From Torulaspora globosa (Eukaryota > Ascomycota > Saccharomycetes > Saccharomycetales > Saccharomycetaceae): 64,000 bases of DNA. Positions within the stretch are counted from its first letter, which is position 1; each line of letters opens with the position of its first letter. Under the pieces are notes generated by a model that searched no databases, was not told the DNA's origin, and saw only the letters and a list, made by a program, of their open reading frames with translations. Position numbers and translations under genes: made by a program. The stretch spans positions 558,001-622,000 of the forward strand of contig NC_050734.1 in assembly GCF_014133895.1 (NCBI RefSeq), read 5' to 3'. Positions 48,116 to 57,605 of the stretch are shown one piece after another.

Positions 48116-49480
48116 TTATCTTCTGGCTTTTTTTACTTTCTTTACACTTCCTCCATTATTCTCGAGACGCTCCCAGAGCTCATCATCTTGGGCTATGAGG
48201 GTTTCCTCGTCTTGAACCACTGATTTCCTTTTCGCAAGTTTCGGACCGCTATCGTCTATCTGTCCGATTTCTTCACTGTCGAGCATTACAAGAGAGTTTA
48301 TTTTACTACCTGTGTAAACCTTGACGAGTCTTGAGCCTGTGGCCAAATCAAAGATACGGATATACCTGTCCAAGCCTCCCTGTAACAAGTATTTCTGTTT
48401 GTAAATTCCAAGGAAGGAAGATGCACCAGTGATGTCGCTTTTGCCAAATTTCATTATGGGTTTGCCGTCGATGTCAAATTTGTAAACGTTATGCTTGAGA
48501 TCTGCGGTTACGAAGGAAAAATTAGCGAAATCTGCAACCTTCAAATTTCCTAGCTCCGTAATGTCTTCTCCAATTAGCTCCAGTGCCGTCAGAGGTTCTC
48601 GGTTGGGCAACAGATCTTTGTATGCAAGCGGCTTCCTTCCATGCTGGGTCCTGTAGTGGGCCAAATGAGACCAGTGAGTGACTACGACAAACTGATAATC
48701 TGGTTTACTCGGATCTGCATCTGACGGAGAGTAGGCACTTAAAAATTTCAAGCCTATTGGCCATACCGGCACTCTCAAATCCAATCTATCATTCTTGACA
48801 TTCTTCGCTTCCCAAAACTGCGACAATGATGACCCATCTCTCTTCATCCGCACCAGCTTGACCAGATTCTCCTCGCCACCGTAACCAAACACGTAGTCCC
48901 CAGCTTCATTCGGTTCTGTATCGCACAGCTGTGCAAAATCAAGAGGAGCCTTCACTTCCAGAGTGCCGATCTTGGTTAATTTCTTTAGATTGTCCCCTAA
49001 CTGAATTATGCTGATAAGTCCCGATCTAGTAGCCACAAAATATTCGTTATTTGAGCCAGGCAAGGGACATATACTAACAAATCCGTCGCTCAGTCTCACT
49101 CTCTTCTTTGACTTTTCGTAAAAGGGCGCTAGCCGTGAATTATCAAGCATTCCCGCTATCGAGTCAATAACTTCAAATTTGGATATTTCAAACGCACCGG
49201 TTGTGCCCTCCTTACTTCCATGCTCTGCATTTTCCTGTTCGCCGTCAATATGCTTTGTCCTTTCTATGCTCACCAACTCTAAAACGCCATTATTCCTTCC
49301 CAAAATCATCCGCCTACTAGAAATCACACATATTCTATCAATGGAACACTTCAAGCCTTGTAGCAAAGAGCTTTTTACGCTCAAGGGTTGCAAAGCAGTT
49401 TTCTTTGACGTGTCAGTGCCCGCATCGCAGATAACTTCCTTCAAAGACCCGTTGTCCGAGCAACCAGCGATCAATCTCAT
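48116..49480 (-). CDS. NSA1: Nsa1 60S ribosome biogenesis protein
   Basis: This 454-residue protein is a WD-repeat component of early nucleolar pre-60S particles with Rrp1, Rpf1 and Mak16. Seven-bladed propeller repeats include FATRSGLISIIQLG-like and YVFGYGGEENLVKLVRM segments. The C-terminal tail ends in Lys/Arg (KKVKKARR). Sc Nsa1 (YGL111W) is 463 aa. RRP1, another member of the same particle, also lies in this window. The PAC and RRPE sites upstream fit the ribosome-biogenesis regulon. Confidence 0.95.
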   Translation of the reverse strand: MRLIAGCSDNGSLKEVICDAGTDTSKKTALQPLSVKSSLLQGLKCSIDRICVISSRRMILGRNNGVLELVSIERTKHIDGEQENAEHGSKEGTTGAFEISKFEVIDSIAGMLDNSRLAPFYEKSKKRVRLSDGFVSICPLPGSNNEYFVATRSGLISIIQLGDNLKKLTKIGTLEVKAPLDFAQLCDTEPNEAGDYVFGYGGEENLVKLVRMKRDGSSLSQFWEAKNVKNDRLDLRVPVWPIGLKFLSAYSPSDADPSKPDYQFVVVTHWSHLAHYRTQHGRKPLAYKDLLPNREPLTALELIGEDITELGNLKVADFANFSFVTADLKHNVYKFDIDGKPIMKFGKSDITGASSFLGIYKQKYLLQGGLDRYIRIFDLATGSRLVKVYTGSKINSLVMLDSEEIGQIDDSGPKLAKRKSVVQDEETLIAQDDELWERLENNGGSVKKVKKARR

Positions 49481-49575
49481 TGAGCCACCAGTTTAGGACA
49501 ATGATCCCGGCTTCTAAGCGGTCAATGGCCACTATAAACTACCTTCATATCCTCTAGAATTCGCTTATTAGCAGC

Positions 49576-49606
49576 GATGAGATGCGATGAGCTCTAAAAT
49601 TTTTCA
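49576..49606. promoter_or_regulatory. double PAC + RRPE between NSA1 and ARC40
   Basis: GATGAG cores at 49576-49581 and 49586-49591 are each preceded by GC. The RRPE AAAATTTTTCA (TGAAAAATTTT in reverse) is at 49596-49606. They lie about 95-125 bp upstream of NSA1, which is the likely target. Confidence 0.85.
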
Positions 49607-49741
49607 AATTATTACCCGGCCAAGATACTTAACCTAGTCGCTTTAATATGGAAAGGGGCAGCTATTCAAGGCAGAGTGTTGCGCCTGTTCAATGGTAAAG
49701 AGCTGTTCAATTAACCATTGGTATTAGTCGAGAGTCTCCTA

Positions 49742-50884
49742 ATGTCAGTATCGCACGGGAAGAGATCGGTTTTGTCGGCTTTCAAGCTGGTCAAAGCGCC
49801 AATTTATTCGCATTGCTACTCCAGCGACAAGTCGCTATTGGCAATCACCTGTGACACCAATTGTTTCGTCTACAAACTAGGAGGAGATGGATCGTCACCC
49901 AAATTAGTTGCTACGCTGCCAGATCATGATAAAACAGTTACGGCAGTGGATATATCTGTTCATGGACGTATCGTTACGTGCTCTCAGGATCGTAATGCTT
50001 ACGTTTGGGAACCTTTGAGTGATGGCTCGTACAAGCCTACCTTGGTATTGCTACGTATCAACAGGGCAGCCACGTCTGTGTGCTGGGCTCCGAATGGGTA
50101 CAAATTTGCAGTGGGCTCCAGTGCTCGCATCATCGCTGTATGCTACTACGAGCAGGAGAACAACTGGTGGGTTTCCAAGCACATCAAAAAGCCTATCAGA
50201 TCTACGATCAACTGCCTATGTTGGCATGCGAACGGTATCCTATTGGGGTCCGGAGGAACTGACGGATACGTGAGAGTGTTTTCTGGGTTTATAAAGGGTC
50301 TAGATTCGAAGGATATCATGAACGGGTCGCCCTGGGGTGAAAAGTTCCCATTTGGAAGCCTCGTAAAGGAGTGGTACCAAGGCTCCTACATTCACGATGT
50401 ACAGTGGAGAAGTGGCGCAGAAAAGATCGCCTACGTTTCGCACGACGGGCTACTAAACGTCGCTGACTCCGTTGGCCAAGTGGAAACAGCGCAAGCACCG
50501 GAAGGCTTGCCGTTCCGTTCCTTGCTGTGGATTAACGACCACGAAGTGCTATGTGGTGGCTATTCCTGCCACCCGGTCATGTTCACAGAGAGCTCGGACG
50601 GCTGGAAGTTCTCCAAGAACCTCGATAAACCCAGCAGGAGCTCTCAGGCTCCAACATCGCCGGTTGACAGCGGCGAGGATGGCGATGAACAGCCGTCTTT
50701 CGGCATGTCCGCGCTAAGAAAGTTCAAAGAGCTTGACCTGAAGGGCAAAGTCAGCAGCGATGAGCAGGAGAGTGCGCACGACAACACCATTGTCCAGCTA
50801 AGAGTCTACGCCGAATCCGGCGGCCAAGTCACCCAGGTATCCTCCTGCGGCTTAGACGGTAAAATAGTGCTATACGCCGTGTAA
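49742..50884 (+). CDS. ARC40: Arc40, Arp2/3 complex subunit (ARPC1)
   Basis: This 380-residue WD40 protein is the ARPC1 subunit that links Arp2/3 to nucleation-promoting factors at cortical actin patches. Conserved blocks include KAPIYSHCYSSDKS, VDISVHGRIVTCSQDRNAYVWEP and the ENNWWVSKHIKKPI stretch. The C-terminal GLDGKIVLYAV closes the propeller. It matches Sc Arc40 (YBR234C, 384 aa). TTG codon 49718 is in frame upstream, but the ATG at 49742 is used. It shares a short divergent promoter with NSA1. Confidence 0.96.
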   Translation: MSVSHGKRSVLSAFKLVKAPIYSHCYSSDKSLLAITCDTNCFVYKLGGDGSSPKLVATLPDHDKTVTAVDISVHGRIVTCSQDRNAYVWEPLSDGSYKPTLVLLRINRAATSVCWAPNGYKFAVGSSARIIAVCYYEQENNWWVSKHIKKPIRSTINCLCWHANGILLGSGGTDGYVRVFSGFIKGLDSKDIMNGSPWGEKFPFGSLVKEWYQGSYIHDVQWRSGAEKIAYVSHDGLLNVADSVGQVETAQAPEGLPFRSLLWINDHEVLCGGYSCHPVMFTESSDGWKFSKNLDKPSRSSQAPTSPVDSGEDGDEQPSFGMSALRKFKELDLKGKVSSDEQESAHDNTIVQLRVYAESGGQVTQVSSCGLDGKIVLYAV

Positions 50885-50955
50885 CCCACTAACTAACGAC
50901 AATCATAGATATCTAAGATTCATCTCTCAAGCGAACGTCATGCAATTCTGAGATG

Positions 50956-51213
50956 TCAGCTGTTTAGCGTACGTTCGAGCTCTTGCCTTCGTTGTAGCAC
51001 CAAAGAATACACGCTTCCTTTCAGCAGAGTACCGACTAGACCTATCTTGACCTCGATCTCCCTTATCTGTTGCAGTACAACCTCAGATGACACATTTTCA
51101 CTGGAACTGTCGTTGAACTGCTTCACGGTACTGTCCAGCGAATGCAGCACTTCTGCCAGTTTCTGGTATCTTTCCAGCACATTCTGTTGCAACAAGCTCA
51201 ATTCCTCCCGCAT
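50956..51213 (-). CDS. DAD3: Dad3, DASH/Dam1 complex subunit
   Basis: This 85-residue coiled-coil protein is a subunit of the ten-protein Dam1/DASH ring, which couples kinetochores to microtubule plus ends. The C-terminal two-thirds carries the conserved [24 protein letters not shown] motif. The N-terminal part is a helix beginning [16 protein letters not shown]. Sc Dad3 (YBR233W-A) is 94 aa. It is small enough to be easily missed. It is transcribed divergently from TAF6. Confidence 0.95.
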   Translation of the reverse strand: MREELSLLQQNVLERYQKLAEVLHSLDSTVKQFNDSSSENVSSEVVLQQIREIEVKIGLVGTLLKGSVYSLVLQRRQELERTLNS

Positions 51214-51354
51214 AGAGCGATAAACGGTATCTTCGCTAGTCTTGGTGGACTCTTGTTGGTCTCTTGGCTTATAACCAGTAGAGCTTCAGTCTCTTAGAGA
51301 AAGTAAAAAAACTGGCCTTACTTAAAGCAGCTTAAGACACAGACAAAGGAGGTC

Positions 51355-51361
51355 TATATAA
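51355..51361 (+). promoter_or_regulatory. TATATAA box close to TAF6 start
   Basis: TATATAA at 51355-51361 lies only 33 bp before the TAF6 ATG at 51394. If used, it leaves almost no 5' leader, since yeast initiation sites usually lie 40-120 bp downstream. It may instead serve minor starts, or the ATG may be reached only by upstream initiation. Confidence 0.35.
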
Positions 51362-51393
51362 GTCGTTAGAGTGCATCCGATATAGTTGGTTCG

Positions 51394-52914
51394 ATGTCTA
51401 ATCAGCAGCAGTCATATACCATTTGGTCGCCACAAGATACGGTGAAAGATGTGGCAGACTCGCTGGGAATAGAAAATACCAGTGAAGATGTTCTGAAGGC
51501 GTTGGCAATGGATGTGGAATATCGTATTCTGGAGATCATCGAACAAGCAGTTAAATTCAAGAGACATTCCAAGCGAGAGGTGTTGACGACTGATGACATT
51601 TCGAAGGCGTTGAGAGTGTTAAACGTGGAACCGTTGTATGGATATCACGATGGTTCAGCTGTTGGAAGTAATGTATCCTTTAAGAAGGTCAACGCCGTTG
51701 GTGGTCAGACGATTTACTATCTGGACGATGAAGAGGTTGACTTCGATAAATTGATCAATGAACCGCTACCGCAAGTACCCCGTGTTCCCACCTTTACTAC
51801 GCATTGGCTGGCAGTGGAAGGTGTTCAGCCAGCGATCATACAGAATCCTAATTTGAATGATATCAGGATTTCGCAGCCACCGATTGTAAGAGGTGCTATA
51901 GTGACGGCGTTGAACGATGATAGCTTGCAAACATCGCCTGCTGCTGCAATCTCACTCAACGAGGAAAAGCATTCTCAGCATCTATCCACCGTGAAACCGG
52001 GGCAGAACATTGATGTGAAACCACTGGTAAAACATGTTCTTTCAAAAGAATTGCAGGTCTACTTTAACAAAGTGATTGCTGCACTGACCTCCAAGAATGA
52101 CGCTGACGAGAACGCCCAACATATGAAGAGTGCAGCCTTGACATCCCTGAGGACAGATAGCGGGTTGCATCAATTGGTACCTTACTTCATACAATTCATT
52201 GCTGAACAAATTACACATAACCTTTCCGATTTGGAACTTCTAACCACAATCCTCGAGATGATATATTCGCTACTCAGTAACGAGTCCATTTTCCTCGACC
52301 CATACATACACTCGTTAATGCCGTCGATTCTCACTTTGCTTCTAGCCAAAAAGTTAGGTGGCACTCCTACCAGTGACTCTCCAGAGGAAGTCAGCACAAT
52401 GCTGGAAAAGACAAATGCATTACGTGATTTTGCAGCATCGCTACTCGACTACGTGCTGAAGAAGTTCCCCCAGGTTTACAAGTCATTAAAACCTCGCGTT
52501 ACAAGAACTCTATTGAAAACCTTCTTGGACACCAATCGTGTCTTTGGTACTTATTACGGCTGTTTGCGAGGCGTTTCCGTCTTGGAATCCGAATCTATTA
52601 GGTTCTTCCTGGGAAACTTGAACAATTGGGCAAGATTAGTCTTCAACGAGCAGGGTATGACTTTGGATACTATTGATGAGAACAAGAGCATCAAGTTCTC
52701 TCCCCAAGAAAAGGATCTCCTGGTTGATACTGTTATCAATGCGCTTGTCGTTCTAAAGGGCGATCTACATGACATGTATGATGGAAAGGATAAAGAGATT
52801 ACCGCTGAAGACAGAAAAAAGCTTGCGGATAGGTGTGGCATAACAATCGCAAGTAGGATACTGAAACGAGATGATGCGAGAGAACTTATTGATGCAATAT
52901 TCTTTGGTGAATGA
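51394..52914 (+). CDS. TAF6: Taf6 TFIID/SAGA subunit
   Basis: This 506-residue subunit is shared by TFIID and SAGA. The N-terminal H4-like histone fold (about 1-75, with [17 protein letters not shown] and [26 protein letters not shown]) pairs with Taf9. The C-terminal HEAT-repeat region (about 210-500) contains [21 protein letters not shown] and [15 protein letters not shown]. Sc Taf6 (YGL112C) is 516 aa, so it is full length here. It converges with SLD3, 98 bp away. Confidence 0.97.
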   Translation: MSNQQQSYTIWSPQDTVKDVADSLGIENTSEDVLKALAMDVEYRILEIIEQAVKFKRHSKREVLTTDDISKALRVLNVEPLYGYHDGSAVGSNVSFKKVNAVGGQTIYYLDDEEVDFDKLINEPLPQVPRVPTFTTHWLAVEGVQPAIIQNPNLNDIRISQPPIVRGAIVTALNDDSLQTSPAAAISLNEEKHSQHLSTVKPGQNIDVKPLVKHVLSKELQVYFNKVIAALTSKNDADENAQHMKSAALTSLRTDSGLHQLVPYFIQFIAEQITHNLSDLELLTTILEMIYSLLSNESIFLDPYIHSLMPSILTLLLAKKLGGTPTSDSPEEVSTMLEKTNALRDFAASLLDYVLKKFPQVYKSLKPRVTRTLLKTFLDTNRVFGTYYGCLRGVSVLESESIRFFLGNLNNWARLVFNEQGMTLDTIDENKSIKFSPQEKDLLVDTVINALVVLKGDLHDMYDGKDKEITAEDRKKLADRCGITIASRILKRDDARELIDAIFFGE

Positions 52915-53012
52915 TTTACATAATGCTAAAGGCCGTACTGACTGTTTCATTAATTACTATAAGGCGGAGCCTGATGGTAGAAGCCACATCTATTAGGCGA
53001 AGAGGACTTTTA

Positions 53013-54938
53013 CTAGGGTGCGAAAAGTTTTCTTCTCACCCTTCTGTTGGTTGGTCCCCGTCGAGCCGATGTTTTGTCTGAGGTGTGTCGTTGCTCTGGA
53101 GCGGTCTCGACGTTTGCGTCGCTTTTTTGAAGGTTAATAGGACTCTCAACGATGTTATGTAACTTAGCCCTTTTCTTAATAGGAGTTTCGTCTTTCTTCA
53201 AGGGCGTACCCATAACTTGGACAAGGTTAACTTCGCCATCACTTGCAGCTGTCGAAGCTGATCTAGATATTTGGTGCAGTTCCTTGCGCTTGCCAACTCT
53301 GCGAAAAGATTGTTGGGAAGGGAAAGCGGGATTGAAGGGATCATTCATCAAATTAGCACTATCCTTGGAAGATGACACCGCTCTTTGTAAGCTAAGCTCA
53401 GTGACCGAAAGTTGTCTTTTCTGCAAATGATTCATGGTTAGATCTGACGTGGTTCGAGATAAAGAAGCAAGATTTCTTCTGGCGGCTGCGTTGACCTCTA
53501 AAAGCTCCTCCATACTTGAATTACTCCTCAAGTCTGTAGGCTCTGCTATTAGGCTCCTCTGATGGCGAAGCCCGATCGAAGACCTGGGCGAAGAGGTATT
53601 AGAGTTCGCCTGTGGACGCAATAAAGGAGTACATGGGGCCTTGGTAGTCTGTCCAGCAGAACTTCCACTGATTTCTAGGGTTGTATCTTTTCTTTGTGAT
53701 GGCTTTCGGTTTCTCAGGTTGGGACCCTTGAGCTTTCGGATAATGAACCGTATGGCATATGGAGTTTTGCTTGTGAAATGCGGTATTAAGACATAGTTTA
53801 CAAAGCCTAGAGATGAGGCTTCCTTATTTTTGCTCAACATATTTCGTTTAAGCTCGTGGATTGGATTTGCTACGGTATTCGTGTCAACAGGCTCACTAGC
53901 AAGTAGAACGTCCAAAATACAGAGTTTATCCACATAGAGATCCAATTGCTCGCAAAAATCGGGTCCTTCTTCAGTCTTCTGCTTTTCTGAAAGGATTGAT
54001 CTCTTCTTTCTGGACCTTCGTGGTATCAGTTTCGTTAAGTTTAGCGATCTTGCCTTGAGCCTTCCACTATACTTGGCATCAAAGTCCTTGAATGCCATAT
54101 CTAGATTTTCGATATGAATACTTTCCAAAAGAAGTATAATCTGCAGCTTAATCTCACGCACTCTCAGTATTAGGCAGAGGTCGTTTTTATCCTGGCGGTT
54201 AGTTTCTCCTTGAACCACTATCTCAAACTTCTCGAGGCAAGCGTTTCGTTTAGTCTCTGCAATGGAACTGGATAGGTGATTTTTCACTATATTATCTTCT
54301 TCATGACGCCTGTCGAAATGCTTGTTTTCCAGGATCATATCTCTTACGCATTCCCTGTAGGCTTTACTACTGTCTTGGACAGAAGCTAATCTACACATGC
54401 TTTTGAGCCTTTCTAAGTTGGATTTGAGGAAATATGCTAACGGTACATGAACGAAAAATAGCGACTCATAGTACTTTGTTTCGAGGTAATCCTTGAGTGA
54501 AATGTTTTGATAACTCTTCGCATGATGGGCAGAAGTCCCGGTAACTTGCATATTCAATTTGATAGGAACATCCACAGATCTTTTTTCTTGGTCCTCCCTC
54601 CATAGCTCGAGCATATCCTCAAATTGCAAAGTGTTCCAACCCTTGCTTGCTATATTATTATTAGTCTTCCTCAACTGGCTCGATTCTTGCTGTATATCAT
54701 CGAAATTGAAACCATTGGCTGGCCAGTAAACACAATATTTGGTTCCATACCGCTCTAGTAGATAGATATTCCCCGTTTGGTCGCGAAAGAAGTGTTTAAA
54801 AGTGGTTCCATATTCACCAATTTTCCGCAGTAGGTCTGGTGCCAGTTCGGATGATTGGACAGCCTTGGGTTGAGTCAAATCAATGCTAGTGGTTCTTGGA
54901 ATACGTTGTATTGATTCAAGCAGCTGCCATCCGTCCAT
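53013..54938 (-). CDS. SLD3: Sld3 DNA replication initiation factor
   Basis: This 641-residue protein brings Cdc45 to the MCM helicase and is a CDK target that must bind Dpb11 for origin firing. The central region (about 140-320) corresponds to the Cdc45-binding domain. The C-terminal 250 residues are disordered and contain clustered CDK-type sites, including two S/T-P-x-K motifs in GTPLKKDETPIKK near 590-600. These are good candidates for the essential Dpb11-binding sites (T600 and S622 in Sc). Sc Sld3 (YGL113W) is 668 aa. The tail ends RRVRRKLFAP. Confidence 0.9.
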   Translation of the reverse strand: MDGWQLLESIQRIPRTTSIDLTQPKAVQSSELAPDLLRKIGEYGTTFKHFFRDQTGNIYLLERYGTKYCVYWPANGFNFDDIQQESSQLRKTNNNIASKGWNTLQFEDMLELWREDQEKRSVDVPIKLNMQVTGTSAHHAKSYQNISLKDYLETKYYESLFFVHVPLAYFLKSNLERLKSMCRLASVQDSSKAYRECVRDMILENKHFDRRHEEDNIVKNHLSSSIAETKRNACLEKFEIVVQGETNRQDKNDLCLILRVREIKLQIILLLESIHIENLDMAFKDFDAKYSGRLKARSLNLTKLIPRRSRKKRSILSEKQKTEEGPDFCEQLDLYVDKLCILDVLLASEPVDTNTVANPIHELKRNMLSKNKEASSLGFVNYVLIPHFTSKTPYAIRFIIRKLKGPNLRNRKPSQRKDTTLEISGSSAGQTTKAPCTPLLRPQANSNTSSPRSSIGLRHQRSLIAEPTDLRSNSSMEELLEVNAAARRNLASLSRTTSDLTMNHLQKRQLSVTELSLQRAVSSSKDSANLMNDPFNPAFPSQQSFRRVGKRKELHQISRSASTAASDGEVNLVQVMGTPLKKDETPIKKRAKLHNIVESPINLQKSDANVETAPEQRHTSDKTSARRGPTNRRVRRKLFAP

Positions 54939-55006
54939 AGGTTCGCTTCCCTGTGCTTTGACCTTTCAATTTGTACTTAAAGTTACCACTTTATCTGACA
55001 AGCAGT

Positions 55007-55027
55007 GATGAGCTCTACCGGCTCATC
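55007..55027. promoter_or_regulatory. inverted pair of PAC cores upstream of SLD3
   Basis: GATGAGC at 55007-55013 and GCTCATC at 55021-55027 are exact inverted copies 7 bp apart, about 70-90 bp upstream of SLD3 on the minus strand. SLD3 is not a ribosome-biogenesis gene, so the meaning is unclear. Confidence 0.55.
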
Positions 55028-55211
55028 GCCAAAAAACAGCAGACTTCACGAGTTGACTGTTTTGGGCCTGTAGGCCGCCTGGGAGACATTGTTATTCATG
55101 CGTATATAAATACAATATAAATGGCATACCCATATGTTCGAAGTTTGTCCCCATTGAGTCTGAGCATCAAGTTGTATGATCTCCTCCTAGTCGACGCTCC
55201 AGCCCATAGTA

Positions 55212-56483
55212 TCACTTTTTCCTCTCCTTATTTACTTTGTCGATTTCAATCTTGTTGCTTATAAGCATGATTGCTGCCTGGGATCCCATTGGGGTGCCCT
55301 TGACTGTCAGCCTGCGCTCCGGAGACCCGCTGACTGGGTCCGCGATGTAGATCGAGCATCCCGTTGCCTCCTTGATCGAGTTTATGTGCTTCCCATCCTT
55401 CCCTATGATGTTGCCGACGAAATTCTCGTCAATGTATATTTCCTGTTCCATTATTGTCATCATATGTGCAGTTGCCGTGGCGACAGACTCATCGACAATA
55501 CGAACGTTGGGGATTGTAAACTTTGGAGTGAACGCAGTAGCATTTGCTGCTGCTGCTGTGTAGATCGCCGGTGACCCGCTGCCCGTCGACGGAAGCGACT
55601 GAGGCGTTGTCATCGGCGATGATCTTGACACTCTTTTGTTGTTGCGGCTGCTTGTGTACTTGTCTGTCGGATGATATTGATGGTGCTTTTGATGTACGAA
55701 CCCTACGTGCGAGGCTCCGTTCACCAGCACTGAGTACACTGGACTGGGCTGATAAAAAATCGCTTTCTTGGCCTTGAAGCTCTCGCTGCTATTCATTATG
55801 GTCTGCCCGACGTAGTAAGTGGCAATGTGTACAGCATCCGCGACACCCACAATGCTCAATATGCGGTCATTCGACATTATCAGCTGCTGCGGAGACGCCG
55901 ACAACCTGGCAGCGCTCAATACTTCGATTTCCCTCAGACGCGACCCATGCTTGCCGATCACACACCCCATCAAATGATGCGAGATCAACAGATTAACCGT
56001 GTGCAATACCTTATTCTCATCAAACATCGCATCCCCATGCCTATCACTTATCGATCTGACGATCATCCCAAATGCCCTGGCAACGTTCTCGCAAGTTCCC
56101 CTTACATACACCACCCGTTCGGGCACTCCTCTCACGTTGTCCGAGACATTGATCCTTGTCGAAGTGGCTGCCTTGATGTTCGAGATGTTCTCTCCCTTGT
56201 GGCCCACTATCATCGATGCTTGCTTCACCAGACACAGCATTCTCAGATGGACGTGTCGGCTGACGCTTTCCCTGTCCTCCTTCTCATCTACAGAGCTCAA
56301 TTCCGCCTCCTTACCATCAATAGCTTCAGTGGCTCCATTATCCTTCTCAAGAACCGCTAATTCAGTATCATCTTCGAGGGCCACTCTTTTTATCTCTGCC
56401 TCTAACTGCTCCTCTGCACAATCTTCCTTCTTCCGCTTCAGCATATTGGGAGATGTGACTCCATGACCGTCAACGCTGGACAT
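55212..56483 (-). CDS. PBP2: KH-domain RNA-binding protein (Pbp2 type)
   Basis: This 423-residue protein has three KH domains with GxxG loops: IVGHKGENI near 98-106, VIGKHGSRL near 178-186, and IIGKDGKHI near 362-370. An acidic N-terminus precedes KH1. A Ser/Thr/Ala-rich linker separates KH2 and KH3. Among Sc proteins it fits Pbp2 (YBR233W, 413 aa), a poly(A)-binding-protein-binding factor related to Hek2, and the location next to SWC5 and DAD3 agrees. A TTG lies seven codons upstream, and the ATG at 56483 is used. Confidence 0.9.
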   Translation of the reverse strand: MSSVDGHGVTSPNMLKRKKEDCAEEQLEAEIKRVALEDDTELAVLEKDNGATEAIDGKEAELSSVDEKEDRESVSRHVHLRMLCLVKQASMIVGHKGENISNIKAATSTRINVSDNVRGVPERVVYVRGTCENVARAFGMIVRSISDRHGDAMFDENKVLHTVNLLISHHLMGCVIGKHGSRLREIEVLSAARLSASPQQLIMSNDRILSIVGVADAVHIATYYVGQTIMNSSESFKAKKAIFYQPSPVYSVLVNGASHVGFVHQKHHQYHPTDKYTSSRNNKRVSRSSPMTTPQSLPSTGSGSPAIYTAAAANATAFTPKFTIPNVRIVDESVATATAHMMTIMEQEIYIDENFVGNIIGKDGKHINSIKEATGCSIYIADPVSGSPERRLTVKGTPMGSQAAIMLISNKIEIDKVNKERKK

Positions 56484-56664
56484 CTTAGACCTGAACTCGG
56501 CCAATGAGATCCCAATTGGCAGCCTTTAGCCTTGCAATTACTGTTTAGTTGATTTTGCAACCACTCCTATTCGGCCTCTTGTTAAAAAGTTGTCCATACT
56601 TAACCACCTTATAGATACAGCAAGGTGACTGAAACGTTGGAAGGGTTGCTAGTTAACGGGATCG

Positions 56665-57564
56665 ATGGCTGTTCAGGCAGATAGTTCTCAGAAAGGTCAG
56701 GATGTGCTTGACGAGGAGCAATACAACGAGGAGGAGGACGAAGACTTCAGCCCAGGGCTGAGCAAGCAGAGTGAGCAAGAGGATGAAGACGAAGAGGAGG
56801 CTTACCAGCTGGAGCAAGAGGAAAGCGGTTCTGTGAAGAAGGGAACGGATGGGTACGACTACTCTCATATAGAGAGCGAATCGGGAGGTCTGATTCGGAC
56901 CCGAAGAGGTAGGTTGCTGGAGGAACAGCTGAATGCGAAGAGAAAATACGAAGGATTGCAGGCTGGCACGATATCGGAATCTGTGAACGATATTTGGGAA
57001 GAGTTGCAGCAGATAACACACAAGAGACTCAAGGATCGCGCGTTCTGCGGATCGGTGCTGGCGGATGGCGGTGATATGGGGCGAGGAAGCCAGCAGGAGG
57101 AGCAGATACTGATCAAGAGAGATTACAAATTCGCAGGCGAAGTTTTTCACGAGGAGAAGATGGTCCCGATCTCTAGTTCCGAGGCACAGGAGTATCTGAA
57201 GAGCAAGAGTGCCGAGAAGGACGCTGAAGAGCGTCTGAAGGCCGAGGCGAATGAGCAGTCCCGTGGTTTGCCAGATAATGAAAAGGACCGTAGGCGACTG
57301 AGGAGGCCTCTCAAGCGGCCGCCGTACCTGGAACAGATCATTGCAGGGTCTTTGAAGCCCAAGTTGACCACCCTGGAAAAATCGAGTTTGGACTGGGCTG
57401 CTTATGTTAATAAGGAGGGTCTTACCGATGAACTGACGTTGTACAACAAGGACGGTTACTTGGCGAAACAGGATTTCTTGAATCGTGTCGAGATGGCGAA
57501 AGACGACAAGTATAGAGAGCTGCGACAGAAACAGCTGGCAGCCCAATTACAAGAGCAACAGTGA
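56665..57564 (+). CDS. SWC5: Swc5, SWR1 chromatin remodeler subunit
   Basis: This 299-residue protein is needed by SWR1 to exchange H2A for H2A.Z. The N-terminal part is very acidic (about 15-60), which fits H2A-H2B binding. The C-terminal BCNT domain (about 215-299) carries RRPLKRPPYLEQIIAGSLKPKLTTLEKSSLDWAAYV with the family's WxxYV motif. Sc Swc5 (YBR231C) is 303 aa. An open frame of similar length exists on the opposite strand but is rejected. It converges with the OPT transporter, 41 bp away. Confidence 0.95.
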   Translation: MAVQADSSQKGQDVLDEEQYNEEEDEDFSPGLSKQSEQEDEDEEEAYQLEQEESGSVKKGTDGYDYSHIESESGGLIRTRRGRLLEEQLNAKRKYEGLQAGTISESVNDIWEELQQITHKRLKDRAFCGSVLADGGDMGRGSQQEEQILIKRDYKFAGEVFHEEKMVPISSSEAQEYLKSKSAEKDAEERLKAEANEQSRGLPDNEKDRRRLRRPLKRPPYLEQIIAGSLKPKLTTLEKSSLDWAAYVNKEGLTDELTLYNKDGYLAKQDFLNRVEMAKDDKYRELRQKQLAAQLQEQQ

Positions 57565-57605
57565 TCGGGACGGATTTTTATCAATTAACGTTGTGTAGGT
57601 ACATA

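Noticed and set aside
56653..57546. 297-codon open frame on the minus strand covering SWC5
   Set aside because: It is the mirror of a highly charged, Glu/Lys/Arg-rich coding sequence with few stops on the opposite strand. SWC5 has clear family motifs, and the antisense product resembles nothing recognised.
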